From assembly GCA_944386755.1 (NCBI GenBank), contig CALXCF010000009.1, positions 1 to 60,976 of the forward strand: 60,976 bases of DNA, in the 5' to 3' direction. The notes under the pieces were generated by a model. It was not told the DNA's origin and did not search any database. It was given only the letters and a program-made list of their open reading frames with translations. Both the position numbers and the translations under genes were made by a program. Positions 1 to 9,712 of the stretch are shown piece by piece. This stretch comes from an uncultured Clostridia bacterium. GTDB lineage: Bacteria > Bacillota > Clostridia > TANB77 > CAG-508. The stretch's first letter is position 1. Each line of letters opens with the position of its first letter.

Positions 1-76
1 CATTTACTAACAGTTCGCCACTATCAGGCACTGTATGGGACTTTCACCCACAAGTTGTTGCCCATGCTGGGCACAC
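1..76 (-). mobile_element. 5' end of a group II intron (partial, runs off the window)
   Basis: Read on the minus strand from position 76, the sequence begins GTGTGCCCAGCATGGGC and continues with GGGTGAAAGTCCC and GTGGCGAACTG. This resembles the first bases and early domain I of bacterial group II introns: a GUGUG-type 5' end, a short GCCCA/TGGGC stem and a GGUGAAAGUCC segment. The boundary falls four bases after the T-run of an intrinsic terminator on the same strand. Insertion just after terminator hairpins is known for class C introns, but I cannot assign a class from 76 bases. The reverse transcriptase ORF, if any, lies outside the window. A covariance search would settle it. Confidence 0.55.
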
Positions 77-80
77 TGAC

Positions 81-106
81 AAAAAACCTAGAATATTTAT
101 TCTAGG
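81..106 (-). terminator. Intrinsic terminator of the surface-protein operon
   Basis: A perfect 9-bp stem (CCTAGAATA with TATTCTAGG) is followed on the minus strand by six T. It lies 25 bases after the stop codon of the last surface-protein gene and directly before the putative intron. Confidence 0.85.
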
Positions 107-130
107 CTTTTTATATCTAATATTTAGTTA

Positions 131-3100
131 TTACTTTTTAAGTGTTCTTTTTATTAGTATAATTCCTGTTGTGAATATTATTACAATAACTAATCCTATA
201 ATTCCATAGATTATATAATTTTGATTTCCTCCGGTTGGACCAGTAATTATGATTTCTACTTCAGATTCGTCTGGTTCATTTGGACTATTACTTGGCACAT
301 AGTTTCCTGGTGTACTTCCATCTGGTATTTTACCAGTTACTTCATTTACCTCTACATCATTATCAAATGTGAAGTCTATTTCGTTATTTGATAATAATCT
401 TGTTAGATATAATTTTTGTGATTTAACTCTATTATTTTCGTCAGGACTCATATCACTAAAGTAATCTGTATGTAATACTTTGTTATATTCAGAAAATGCT
501 TCTAACGCTTCTGGTGATAAATGTCCATTTGGTATTTGATTTATTGTTATATCTTCCCAATTATATCCTTGATTATTGTTTTCATCATAGTTCAAATCAT
601 TTGATACATAATCATATAAATCTGTTACTATAGCCATACTCCAAACTCCTGGAGTTGTATAATTATTTGGTATAGTATTATAGTAATAATATTCTTTGCT
701 GTTAAAGTCTACTTCACAATCACTTAGGTCTACTGTTATTTCGTATTCTACTTTTAGTGTAGCTCCTTGTATAATTTCATTATCTATTTCAAGATATACA
801 GTTTGACCAACTTGAAGATTATCTGATTGTGGTATTAATCTTAAATTCTCTATATTCTCTGTTCTTGGATCTCCTTTGATAAGAGTTTGACCATCTGAAA
901 GCATTACTTCTATATATGAAATTTCTTTTTTAATTCTTAATCCTTGTAATGGTCTTCTTATGATACCGAAGTCAATATTATCAAATACCCATCTTAAGTC
1001 CGCTCCGTATTGACTTATAGTATCTGCGTTAACATCATGTTCTATATCTATTACAAAACTTTCTGTTTCCGCTTCTATAGAATATATTTGTTTATAATTG
1101 CTTGTTTCTTCATAGTTATAGTTTCTTTGTGTTGTTCTATATTCTGCAATATCATCTATTGTACTTCCATCTTCATTTTTTCCTCTAATGTCTTTTGCAT
1201 CTGAATATCTAGGTGTTCCAAATTGATTTGTTTCTTTTCTGTACCAGAAATCGTCATCATTTGCCTCATCTTCATTTTCGTTATTGTATCCTCTATATTT
1301 TGTAGATTTATAGTTTTCTACTTCTATAGGTGTTTTATTGCCATTTGTATCAACAATTTGTGTAGTTCCGTCTGAATATGTGTATCTTAATAGGTAGTTT
1401 CCTGGTATTACACCTTCAAATTCATATGCTCCGTTTTCATTTGTTATTGTTGTTGCATCTTCTGTAGGAATTATTTCTCCATTTTCTTCTTTATACAAGC
1501 TAGCAATATTTCCATTGTCCTCAAGATTTATTAAATCTACTTTGACACCTTCTACTTTGTTTTCTGAAGTTTCATATAATCCATTTCCTTCTCTACGTTT
1601 GTCATATCCTGTTGCTGTTTCTGGTATTATATTTGAGTCTTCCCAAACGGTTCCACTAATTATTCTTGTTTCAGGTGATCTTATTGTTAGAGTTGGTGCT
1701 TTTTCTGTATCATCTTCTATTGTTCTTGTTATTTCTTCTTCACTTGTTGTAACTAATGTATCAGGTCTTGAGTCTTTATCTACACCACTATATACTTTAT
1801 TAAATCCTCCTTCAAAAGAAGAATATGAACTTACTTCAACAATATTATCTAAAATAATGTCATTATTTAAAGCTGCATTTATAGCTTCATTGCTTAACTC
1901 GTATTGCAAATATATTATTCTGCTATTACTATTTTCAGTTGATATTGGATCTAAGTTTTCACTATCTTGTCCTGAATATATAATTGCTTTATTATATCCA
2001 GTTGAACTATCAGTGCTTGCTTCTTCAAATGAAATTGAATTTACTACATCTCCATTGTCATCTACATCATATCCAGCAGATGTTAGTGTTAATCTATTAT
2101 CATAATAGTTTGTTAATTCATTTAGTGTTGTATATACATTTGTTCCTGAATTTATGATTTGTATTTTATATATAATAGAAATTCCTAATCTTCCTAGTCC
2201 TTCTTCTGATTGGTTATATACTATATCTGATGAATATACTTCTCTATAATATGATGGATTGTATTTTTCTTCAAATTTAACACTAACATTAAATGTATCT
2301 ACATTTTCTTGTTCTAATTCATGAAGTATGCTTTCTCTTTGGTCATAGAAATATCTATGGCCGTAGTCATTTAATGTAATTTTAGTTTCTTTTACATCAT
2401 TTCTAATAAATAAGTCTGGCATTTCTCTTAACATTATACCTAGGTTAATATATGGTATTTCTTCCATATTATTTTTGTAAATATCATTTTTTGTTAATCC
2501 TTTTCCCATTATTCCATTATTTGCATCTTTTGTATTTGCAAATGTTTTATATTTGTCATCTATTCCGTCGATTGGGTATGTTTGTCCATCATATCCATAT
2601 ATATATCTTGATGTATCACTTGAATATTTTAATGTACTTTTATTGTCAGCATAATCATATTCTAGGTTAGTTACCCTTCCTTCTGTGTCTGTTGCTCCTT
2701 CATTTGTAACTGTTGCATATCTAGTACTATAGAAGTATGGATTATTTTCTCCAGATTGGTTTCTATTTACTTCATCTGTTGCTCTACTTGCTTTATTTAA
2801 GTCTTGTGAACTTAAATTTCCAAGTTGGTCATATAATGGTACTGATTTGTATGTCATTCCATTATATTCAAATTCAATATATGCACCATTTATAATATCA
2901 TCTATTAATATTTTTTCATTTTCAAATCCTTTTGCTAAGTAATTTCCAAACATATACTTACCTGAAGAATCTGTCTTTCTTGGTTGTATTTCATGTCCAT
3001 CTTCTGCTTTTAACAAGTTTCCTTTTGCATCTCTTAAACTTACTGTCATATTAGCAATTAGTTTATCAAAATCATCATTTTCATTTTGATTGTATAGACT

Positions 3101-4528
3101 GTTTCTAACTGATTGTTTTTGACTAATTATATCTTCCCATACAAAACCGCTTAATTTTATGTATTTTCTTTTATTTGTAGCATTTAGATTTATAGTTTGT
3201 CCTACCGCTGATATATTTGTAGTTAATACGCTTAGTGGTTCATCACTACTTGCTTGTTCATATCCAAAGTATGGTTGTTTTACTTCATAAATTGTATATT
3301 TTCCGCTTCTGCTTAAATTTCTTATATTAACTACTCCCTTAGAGTTTGAAATATATACTGTTGCATCTTTTTTATTATTTACATATTGAGCTGGTGTTCC
3401 ATCTTTTACCCATTTTCCTGTTGTTTCATTATATACAATAAATCCTACATTTGCTAGTAATTTACCTGAATCAGCATCTTTTTTAGTAATTTTAATATTA
3501 CTAAATTGTACTCCTGGTAATTCTAGTTCATCTTCTGATGCTGAAGAATCAAATGTTCCTCCCCATATTCCAATATTTTGACCACCATTTGATTGGCAGA
3601 AAATCATTCTTGCTCTCATAAAACCAGATGATGTTTTTACAACTTTAACTTTGTCAATACTATCTGGTTTATGAGTTCTAAATGCAAGGTAAAAAGTTTT
3701 TCCATTTGGCAAATTCTTATTTTGATGTATATTAGAAGTATTTACAGAAGTTGTCCAACCATCTGCTTCATATGAAGCTCCTGAGTTACTTATTGCTGTA
3801 ATACTATCAATTGTACCTGAACCAGTATTTTGTATTTTATATGGTCCTACTAGTATCCAATTTCCAACTTCATACATAGCTTGCACATTTTTTCTACTTT
3901 TATCTTCAAAAGAATATGTTATTGTGCTATTAACATAGTTCATTGCTTCTCTTTTTAGTCTGGCTGGTTGTCCTGGATACATTTTTCCATTTAAATCATA
4001 ATACTTTCCTGAAAAGCAATATCCAAATAATCCTCCCATATTTGATTGGTTATTAATTAATCTTCCTTGTAACATCATTTTATATGGAGTATTATCAGCT
4101 CCAAATGTACTAGATTCATTATTTACATATGATTTTGTGGCATAATACATTATTTCCATTACAGCTCTTGCAGCTTTATAATTATTTCTGGAATTACCTG
4201 TATTTTTAGTTGACCAATTATTGACACTTGAAATCCCATTTTTGCCCACATCTACTACATATGTTTTCATATTTCCATGATTTGCATTGCCATGGCTGTC
4301 ATCTGGATCTATACAATATGCTGCTTTTGTATGAGTAAGGGAATCTATTACATTAGTTGAACCATCTGTTCTTTCATCAACTGACATATTTAAAAATGCA
4401 TCTAAATCATTTATTGCCAGTTCCCACATATCTTCCATATAATTTACTGCCATTGAATCATTCGTTCCAAAGTATAGTGCTATGGCAAATATTATTAGTA
4501 ATTTAATAATTTTTTTCAGCCTTTGCAT
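131..4528 (-). CDS. Large surface protein with SpaA/Cna-B and SdrD-B-like domains
   Basis: 1465 aa. An N-terminal hydrophobic segment (about residues 8-26) acts as signal peptide. Residues 70-170 hold a Cys-containing region. A SpaA/Cna-B-like domain follows at about 345-450 (KITKKDADSGKLL), with SdrD-B-like domains near 455-590 (KLSGFVWEDI) and 1005-1130 (ISGTVWEDSN, then YEFEGVIPGNYLLRY). The end has the order of a cell-wall sorting signal: ITGPTGGNQ, a hydrophobic helix (about 1436-1458) and the basic tail KRTLKK. The motif is not canonical LPXTG. The role is probably an adhesin or structural wall protein. The gene starts 4 bases after the stop of the upstream surface-protein gene with an AAAGGAGGT ribosome binding site, so the two form one operon. 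Ligand unknown. Confidence 0.8.
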   Translation of the reverse strand: MQRLKKIIKLLIIFAIALYFGTNDSMAVNYMEDMWELAINDLDAFLNMSVDERTDGSTNVIDSLTHTKAAYCIDPDDSHGNANHGNMKTYVVDVGKNGISSVNNWSTKNTGNSRNNYKAARAVMEIMYYATKSYVNNESSTFGADNTPYKMMLQGRLINNQSNMGGLFGYCFSGKYYDLNGKMYPGQPARLKREAMNYVNSTITYSFEDKSRKNVQAMYEVGNWILVGPYKIQNTGSGTIDSITAISNSGASYEADGWTTSVNTSNIHQNKNLPNGKTFYLAFRTHKPDSIDKVKVVKTSSGFMRARMIFCQSNGGQNIGIWGGTFDSSASEDELELPGVQFSNIKITKKDADSGKLLANVGFIVYNETTGKWVKDGTPAQYVNNKKDATVYISNSKGVVNIRNLSRSGKYTIYEVKQPYFGYEQASSDEPLSVLTTNISAVGQTINLNATNKRKYIKLSGFVWEDIISQKQSVRNSLYNQNENDDFDKLIANMTVSLRDAKGNLLKAEDGHEIQPRKTDSSGKYMFGNYLAKGFENEKILIDDIINGAYIEFEYNGMTYKSVPLYDQLGNLSSQDLNKASRATDEVNRNQSGENNPYFYSTRYATVTNEGATDTEGRVTNLEYDYADNKSTLKYSSDTSRYIYGYDGQTYPIDGIDDKYKTFANTKDANNGIMGKGLTKNDIYKNNMEEIPYINLGIMLREMPDLFIRNDVKETKITLNDYGHRYFYDQRESILHELEQENVDTFNVSVKFEEKYNPSYYREVYSSDIVYNQSEEGLGRLGISIIYKIQIINSGTNVYTTLNELTNYYDNRLTLTSAGYDVDDNGDVVNSISFEEASTDSSTGYNKAIIYSGQDSENLDPISTENSNSRIIYLQYELSNEAINAALNNDIILDNIVEVSSYSSFEGGFNKVYSGVDKDSRPDTLVTTSEEEITRTIEDDTEKAPTLTIRSPETRIISGTVWEDSNIIPETATGYDKRREGNGLYETSENKVEGVKVDLINLEDNGNIASLYKEENGEIIPTEDATTITNENGAYEFEGVIPGNYLLRYTYSDGTTQIVDTNGNKTPIEVENYKSTKYRGYNNENEDEANDDDFWYRKETNQFGTPRYSDAKDIRGKNEDGSTIDDIAEYRTTQRNYNYEETSNYKQIYSIEAETESFVIDIEHDVNADTISQYGADLRWVFDNIDFGIIRRPLQGLRIKKEISYIEVMLSDGQTLIKGDPRTENIENLRLIPQSDNLQVGQTVYLEIDNEIIQGATLKVEYEITVDLSDCEVDFNSKEYYYYNTIPNNYTTPGVWSMAIVTDLYDYVSNDLNYDENNNQGYNWEDITINQIPNGHLSPEALEAFSEYNKVLHTDYFSDMSPDENNRVKSQKLYLTRLLSNNEIDFTFDNDVEVNEVTGKIPDGSTPGNYVPSNSPNEPDESEVEIIITGPTGGNQNYIIYGIIGLVIVIIFTTGIILIKRTLKK

Positions 4529-4532
4529 CAGT

Positions 4533-7500
4533 TTACCTCCTTTCTTTATTTAGTAAATTTTCTGTTAGTTTTTCTTCATCTAATAAATCTTCATTTATAT
4601 CATCTTCTATAAATACTTTTTTCTTTATAAAATAAATTCCTATAGCCAAAATTGCAATTATTGTAATTATTAAGAAAGTATATGCAACAACTCCTCCTGT
4701 TCTAATAGATACTAATACTTCTGCTGTACTCATATCATCTTCTCCATTTACCTTATTATTAGGTGTTGAATCAATATCATTTTTTGATAATGTATTACTT
4801 ACTTCTGTCAATTCTGCTTGATTAATAATATTTCCTGTGTTGTTACTGTTTAGGTCTTTTATTAATGTTAATGTTAATGTTTTTGTTTCTCCAGGATTTA
4901 TTATTTGATTTGCAAGTACATTGCTACTTAAGTCTCCATCTGCTGTTTGATACCAGTTTGTATTCATTTCTGAACTAAAGATTAAGTCTTTTGGCATATA
5001 GTCTGTTAATCTGTTTACATATCCTGCTAGTTCTCCTTCATTTGTAATATCTATCTCATATTCTATTATAATTCTTGCACCATTAATTCTATTTGCATCT
5101 ATTTCTACTTTGGCTAGTTTTTCCTTATTATATTGTGTTACTGTTGTTCCTCTTGAATCTTGAACAATTATTTTATTTACAGATTTGTCAAGTTTTAGAT
5201 CGAATTTATCTGCTCTTATAAATCCTGCATCTATGTTGCTGATATTTGAATTACTAACTTCTATGTTTCCTGTAACTGCTACTGTCACTTCTCTTCCCTG
5301 CAATGTTATATTTCTACTTATTACATCTGAATTATTTTCTTCAGCAATACCTGATTTTTGATATTCTGTTACATTAAATTCAATATTGTCATATTGGAAA
5401 ATAACTAAATAATTTCCTGGTTTTATTTCTGTAAATACATAATTTCCTGTTTCATCTGTATTTCTGACACATTCGTCTTCATTCTGATTTAACGCTATTT
5501 CTCCTGTTTCTGCATCTATTAACATTACTGAAATATTAGAAAGAGTTTCTTCATAATCTTCTCTATATCCATTCTCATTTTCATCTAACCAAGCAATTCC
5601 GCTTATTTCATATGTATCATACTCACTTGGTGTTTCTGGTTGTTCTTCTCCTTCTCTTTCTATTTGATATGTAATGTTATTACATGTAATAGTTTGTGAA
5701 AATACCTCAAAAGTCACTTCATTTGTAATTTCATTTTCAAATGCTTGTTCAGTATCTATTACCGTATTGATAATAATTTTAGCTTCATAACTATTTGTTA
5801 AATTAAAAGTATGTGTTATCATGTTATTTGTTTCATCTACTTCGATTTCTTGTTCTTCTGCTAAATTTCCATTATTATCATAAATTTCTATATTACTATT
5901 AGATATTACTGCAGCAAATGGTACATAATCTGTAACTGTTACTTCTTTATCTTGTGGGCCTTCATTTTTAACTGTTATTTCATATGTTAATTCATCACCA
6001 TTTTTCACAGTGTTTGATTGTATACTTCCTGTTTGTTCTGCAGTAATTTTACTTACTTCATTATAGAAGGTTCTTGTCATTTCATTTGAAATGTATGTAT
6101 TTCCTTTCATTTCTCCTGTAAAGAAGAAATTTATTTCCTTTTGTCTAATTTCTGCATCAAAAGCTTCAACATATAAAGCAAGACGTATACTTATTTTTTC
6201 TTGTGCTGCAATTGTTGGTATTCTTAGTTTTAATACATTATTCTCATATGACACAAATTCATAATTATCTTTTTCAAATAAGTAATCTGTTGAGAATGAG
6301 AATCCTTCTGGTACATTTAATGTTAAAATTATATCATTTTGTTCTTCATTAGTTATGTTTGTTACATCCATGAAAAATGGATATTGACGGTTTGTTAGAA
6401 TCATATATTCTTCAGAATATTTATTTCTCATTTGTAATTTTAACTCTGATTTTTCTATCTTATTAGTTATTGTGTTTATTGTTTTTTCTTCTATTCCATC
6501 TGCAGATATTTTTACTATACCACTTGTTTCTCCTTCTTCTTCAATTTGTTTTACTGAAAATTGATAATCTAAAGTTACACTTTCTCCTGGTTCTAATGAG
6601 TCTACTGTTAATACTTTTTCTGTTAAATCTTCATTTTCTGCTATATCAGTATATTTAATGTTTGTTTCTCCAGTAGTTGAATCCCATCCATCATTATGTA
6701 CTATTTCGTCATAGAATATAGCATTTGTTTGTGTTGCAGATATTTTTATATTAGTAATTTGTTCTGTTCCTGTATTTTCTAATTTGATTATATTTTTTAT
6801 ACCTTGTCCTTCTTTAACAGTGTCTCCATCAGCTAAATTTTGCCCTCCAGTTCTTGAAACAACTCCAATAGACATATCTTTTACTTCATTCATTACTGCT
6901 ATGTTTTCATTTTCTTCTGATTTTACTTCTCTTTGTACTTCTGTAGTAAATTTTATTTTAGATACATTTTCTAAATCGTTTCCTAGATAATTGTATCTTA
7001 CATATATTTGATTTTCTTTATTTATATTTCCTTCAAGTTTTTCAGCAATTTGTAAATCATATGATACTTTTAAAACTTCTGCTGGATTTAATAGATTTTC
7101 TGTTACTTCTATTTTAAATGCTCTTATTTTGCTTGTATCTTCAATTACTTCTTGCCAATTTTGAGTGTTTATATCTTCATCCTCTGAATAATATATTTTT
7201 GATTCTCTTCCTTCAATATTTATATTACTAATATTTGTTATATTTGATATTGTCCCTAAAATTTCAAAATTTGTAATATTTGTTGTGTAGTTATTTATAA
7301 CAGAGATTGTTCCTTTTGCATCTCTTGAACTTGCATTTATATCCAGTCTTGCTTCTTTTTCAATATTGTCTATGCTTTCTATATAGTCTCCATTATTATT
7401 GTAGTTTGCTAATTCATTGATTAATAAAACTCCATCTTTTGAGTTTAGTTTTATTGGAATAGAAGTATTAAATGTTTCTCCGCTTCTATTTTCATTTGTA

Positions 7501-9455
7501 TAATTCATTACAATCTCACTTGCCATTGTTGGAACTGTTTTGTCTATAGTTATGTCGGCTGTAATTGATATTTGAATTCCTTCATTAATATTGTTTTCAA
7601 AAGATGTTTGTTCTCCTTGTAACGTTATTAAAATTGTTTTTGTTCCATCTTCATTATGAGTTAATCCCGCATTTGCAATTGCTATTTCATTTTGTCTATT
7701 TAATTGTACAATATTTTTTACATCAATATCTATTTCTTTTGGTAATATAATTTCAATATTTGGGTTTCTATATAAGTCATATTGTTCATTGTTGCTTTTT
7801 AATGTAACTAATAGTTGAACATTTTGGTTTGTTTGTAATGTTGATAAACTATTATTGCTTATCTCTAGTTTTGCTCCTGTTTTTGTATCCAATAGATTTA
7901 CTGTTGCCTCTCCAGTTTCTTCTCCTAATCCTGCTGATACTTTGCTTCTAGTTATAAGTTTTGTAACTAATTTTAATTGTTCTTTTGTATAGTTATTTAT
8001 TCCTTTTAGAACTTTATTATATCTAAGTGTCAAAGCTCCTTCTGTAATTGGTTTTGATGTAGTTATTTTTATGTTTGTTTTTTCTGCATCAAATATTGTA
8101 TTGATATTTCCATTTTCATCTGTCTGGCTATTGTTGTTTATTATTGCAATATTTGCATCATTTTCATCTTTAATTTCTATATTTCCTGCTTCTCCTAAAA
8201 TATCTATCATATTTTGTTTGTTTATAGATATTCCTTTATATGCAACACTCTCACTTGCTGTTCCTCTTTGATTTTCTTCAGTTGCAAATTGATTGTCTAA
8301 TGTTTCTATTTGTATATTTTCTATACTTTCTATATTTGAGATGTTGATTATATCTTCTTCATCAAATGCTATTTCATTCTCTGTTTTAGCATATAAATAT
8401 CCTTTATATATTTCATTTTTTAAAATATTTTTTTGAATATTTACTGTATTTCCTGTTTTAGTAATTTCTAAATCTTGTATATCTTGTTTTTGTATTTCAT
8501 CTTTTGTGAATAGTTTTGTATTTGATGTTGTATTAATTTGTATTGTTCTATTATTTTCTCCTATTTCGCTTGGGTAAATATATATTACTTGATAATTGTT
8601 TTGAGCTTTTCCCCAATTTGTTTGATTATCAGTAGTTATTAGGTTTATATTTTTTATTTGTAATAGATTGCTTTCTTGATTATAGTTTATATTGCTTTCT
8701 TCTAATTTTTCCCCATTTAATAATACAGATATTTTTTCTGGTTTTTGTTCGTCTATTACTGGAATATTTATATCTAATATTTCTTGTTCTCTTGGTAATT
8801 TGTCATCAACAACATTTGTTATTATGTCTTGTTGTAGTAATATCCCATTTTCTCCTAAGTTTATATATTTACTAATATTTTGGCTTAAATTTATATCTGT
8901 ATCAGCTATCCAATTAATTTTTATTTTTCTTTCTCCTGTTACACTTGTTTCTGCTTCGTCTTTATATATTCCAGATATAGTTATTGAATTTTCATGTTCA
9001 AAATAATTCATGTCAAACGTGTTTTGCTTTTTGAATTTGATTGGTATTTCTATTTCTATACTATTTCCAGATGCAATTGAATTTAGTGCTATTTCATTTG
9101 TTTGTTCATTTATTTCTTTTACATTTGAGTTTTGTACCTTGTCTTTTACTATTTCAAAATTGCTATTATTTAGCTGTATTTTTGCATCATTTAATATTCC
9201 CTTATTTTTAACACTTATGTATAAAATAAGAGTATCTTCTACATCAATATTCATTTGTTTTTCATGTGTTGTTCCATTTTCTTGTTTGAAATACACATCA
9301 AAATCAATATTTTGAACATTTGTAGTCATATTTTGTGCTTCTAAATTTTCTGATACTGCTATTGCCAAGTTATATCCTACAAACATAAAATCAGCCATTG
9401 TTAATAGCATTATCAAAATAGATCCAATTATTGCTTTTACAATTCTTTTTCTCAT
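4533..9455 (-). CDS. Giant membrane-anchored surface protein with DUF11- and SdrD-B-like repeats
   Basis: 1640 aa from the start chosen here. An ATG 24 codons upstream is open, but the ATG at 9455 has the ribosome binding site AAAGGAAAGAG and begins a signal peptide (MRKRIVKAIIGSILIMLLTM). The body is almost entirely beta-rich, Asn- and Glu-rich repeats in which a conserved shape (ENTGTEQITNIKI, VKNEGPQDKEVTV, ITNEGELAGYV) recalls DUF11-type repeats. One SdrD-B-like module (ISGIAWLDENENGYREDYEE) lies near residue 1310. A C-terminal helix (VVAYTFLIITIIAILAIGIYF) is followed by a ~30-residue charged tail, so it is anchored in the membrane with no clear sortase motif. First gene of the two-gene operon. 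Likely a long stalk protein; ligand unknown. Confidence 0.78.
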   Translation of the reverse strand: MRKRIVKAIIGSILIMLLTMADFMFVGYNLAIAVSENLEAQNMTTNVQNIDFDVYFKQENGTTHEKQMNIDVEDTLILYISVKNKGILNDAKIQLNNSNFEIVKDKVQNSNVKEINEQTNEIALNSIASGNSIEIEIPIKFKKQNTFDMNYFEHENSITISGIYKDEAETSVTGERKIKINWIADTDINLSQNISKYINLGENGILLQQDIITNVVDDKLPREQEILDINIPVIDEQKPEKISVLLNGEKLEESNINYNQESNLLQIKNINLITTDNQTNWGKAQNNYQVIYIYPSEIGENNRTIQINTTSNTKLFTKDEIQKQDIQDLEITKTGNTVNIQKNILKNEIYKGYLYAKTENEIAFDEEDIINISNIESIENIQIETLDNQFATEENQRGTASESVAYKGISINKQNMIDILGEAGNIEIKDENDANIAIINNNSQTDENGNINTIFDAEKTNIKITTSKPITEGALTLRYNKVLKGINNYTKEQLKLVTKLITRSKVSAGLGEETGEATVNLLDTKTGAKLEISNNSLSTLQTNQNVQLLVTLKSNNEQYDLYRNPNIEIILPKEIDIDVKNIVQLNRQNEIAIANAGLTHNEDGTKTILITLQGEQTSFENNINEGIQISITADITIDKTVPTMASEIVMNYTNENRSGETFNTSIPIKLNSKDGVLLINELANYNNNGDYIESIDNIEKEARLDINASSRDAKGTISVINNYTTNITNFEILGTISNITNISNINIEGRESKIYYSEDEDINTQNWQEVIEDTSKIRAFKIEVTENLLNPAEVLKVSYDLQIAEKLEGNINKENQIYVRYNYLGNDLENVSKIKFTTEVQREVKSEENENIAVMNEVKDMSIGVVSRTGGQNLADGDTVKEGQGIKNIIKLENTGTEQITNIKISATQTNAIFYDEIVHNDGWDSTTGETNIKYTDIAENEDLTEKVLTVDSLEPGESVTLDYQFSVKQIEEEGETSGIVKISADGIEEKTINTITNKIEKSELKLQMRNKYSEEYMILTNRQYPFFMDVTNITNEEQNDIILTLNVPEGFSFSTDYLFEKDNYEFVSYENNVLKLRIPTIAAQEKISIRLALYVEAFDAEIRQKEINFFFTGEMKGNTYISNEMTRTFYNEVSKITAEQTGSIQSNTVKNGDELTYEITVKNEGPQDKEVTVTDYVPFAAVISNSNIEIYDNNGNLAEEQEIEVDETNNMITHTFNLTNSYEAKIIINTVIDTEQAFENEITNEVTFEVFSQTITCNNITYQIEREGEEQPETPSEYDTYEISGIAWLDENENGYREDYEETLSNISVMLIDAETGEIALNQNEDECVRNTDETGNYVFTEIKPGNYLVIFQYDNIEFNVTEYQKSGIAEENNSDVISRNITLQGREVTVAVTGNIEVSNSNISNIDAGFIRADKFDLKLDKSVNKIIVQDSRGTTVTQYNKEKLAKVEIDANRINGARIIIEYEIDITNEGELAGYVNRLTDYMPKDLIFSSEMNTNWYQTADGDLSSNVLANQIINPGETKTLTLTLIKDLNSNNTGNIINQAELTEVSNTLSKNDIDSTPNNKVNGEDDMSTAEVLVSIRTGGVVAYTFLIITIIAILAIGIYFIKKKVFIEDDINEDLLDEEKLTENLLNKERR

Positions 9456-9611
9456 ACTTAATCTCTTTCCTTTCTCAAGGTACAAACTTTCTCTAAGTTG
9501 CTTTACGTTGCCTTTACAAAAATACAATTTCCTTGAATATAAAAATAAATTTCCTTAAATATATAGTAACTATTTTTTTTATCTAAATCAATATCTGTTT
9601 TTTTGACAATA

Positions 9612-9650
9612 AAAAAATAACCTTCCACTTACTACGGAAGGTTATTTCGC
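9612..9650 (-). terminator. rpoC terminator
   Basis: A 12-bp stem (AAATAACCTTCC with GGAAGGTTATTT, 9615-9626 and 9636-9647) with a 9-nt loop, flanked by T-runs in both directions. It sits about 65 bases after the rpoC stop codon and separates rpoC from the surface-protein operon. Confidence 0.88.
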
Positions 9651-9712
9651 GTTTTTTTTATGCTTTTTTTAAGTTTGGTTTACATTTTTGTAACATTTGT
9701 AATATTATTTTT

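Noticed and set aside
131..200. A canonical LPXTG sorting signal
   Set aside because: The sequence before the C-terminal helix is ITGPTGG, which does not fit LPXTG or NPQTN.
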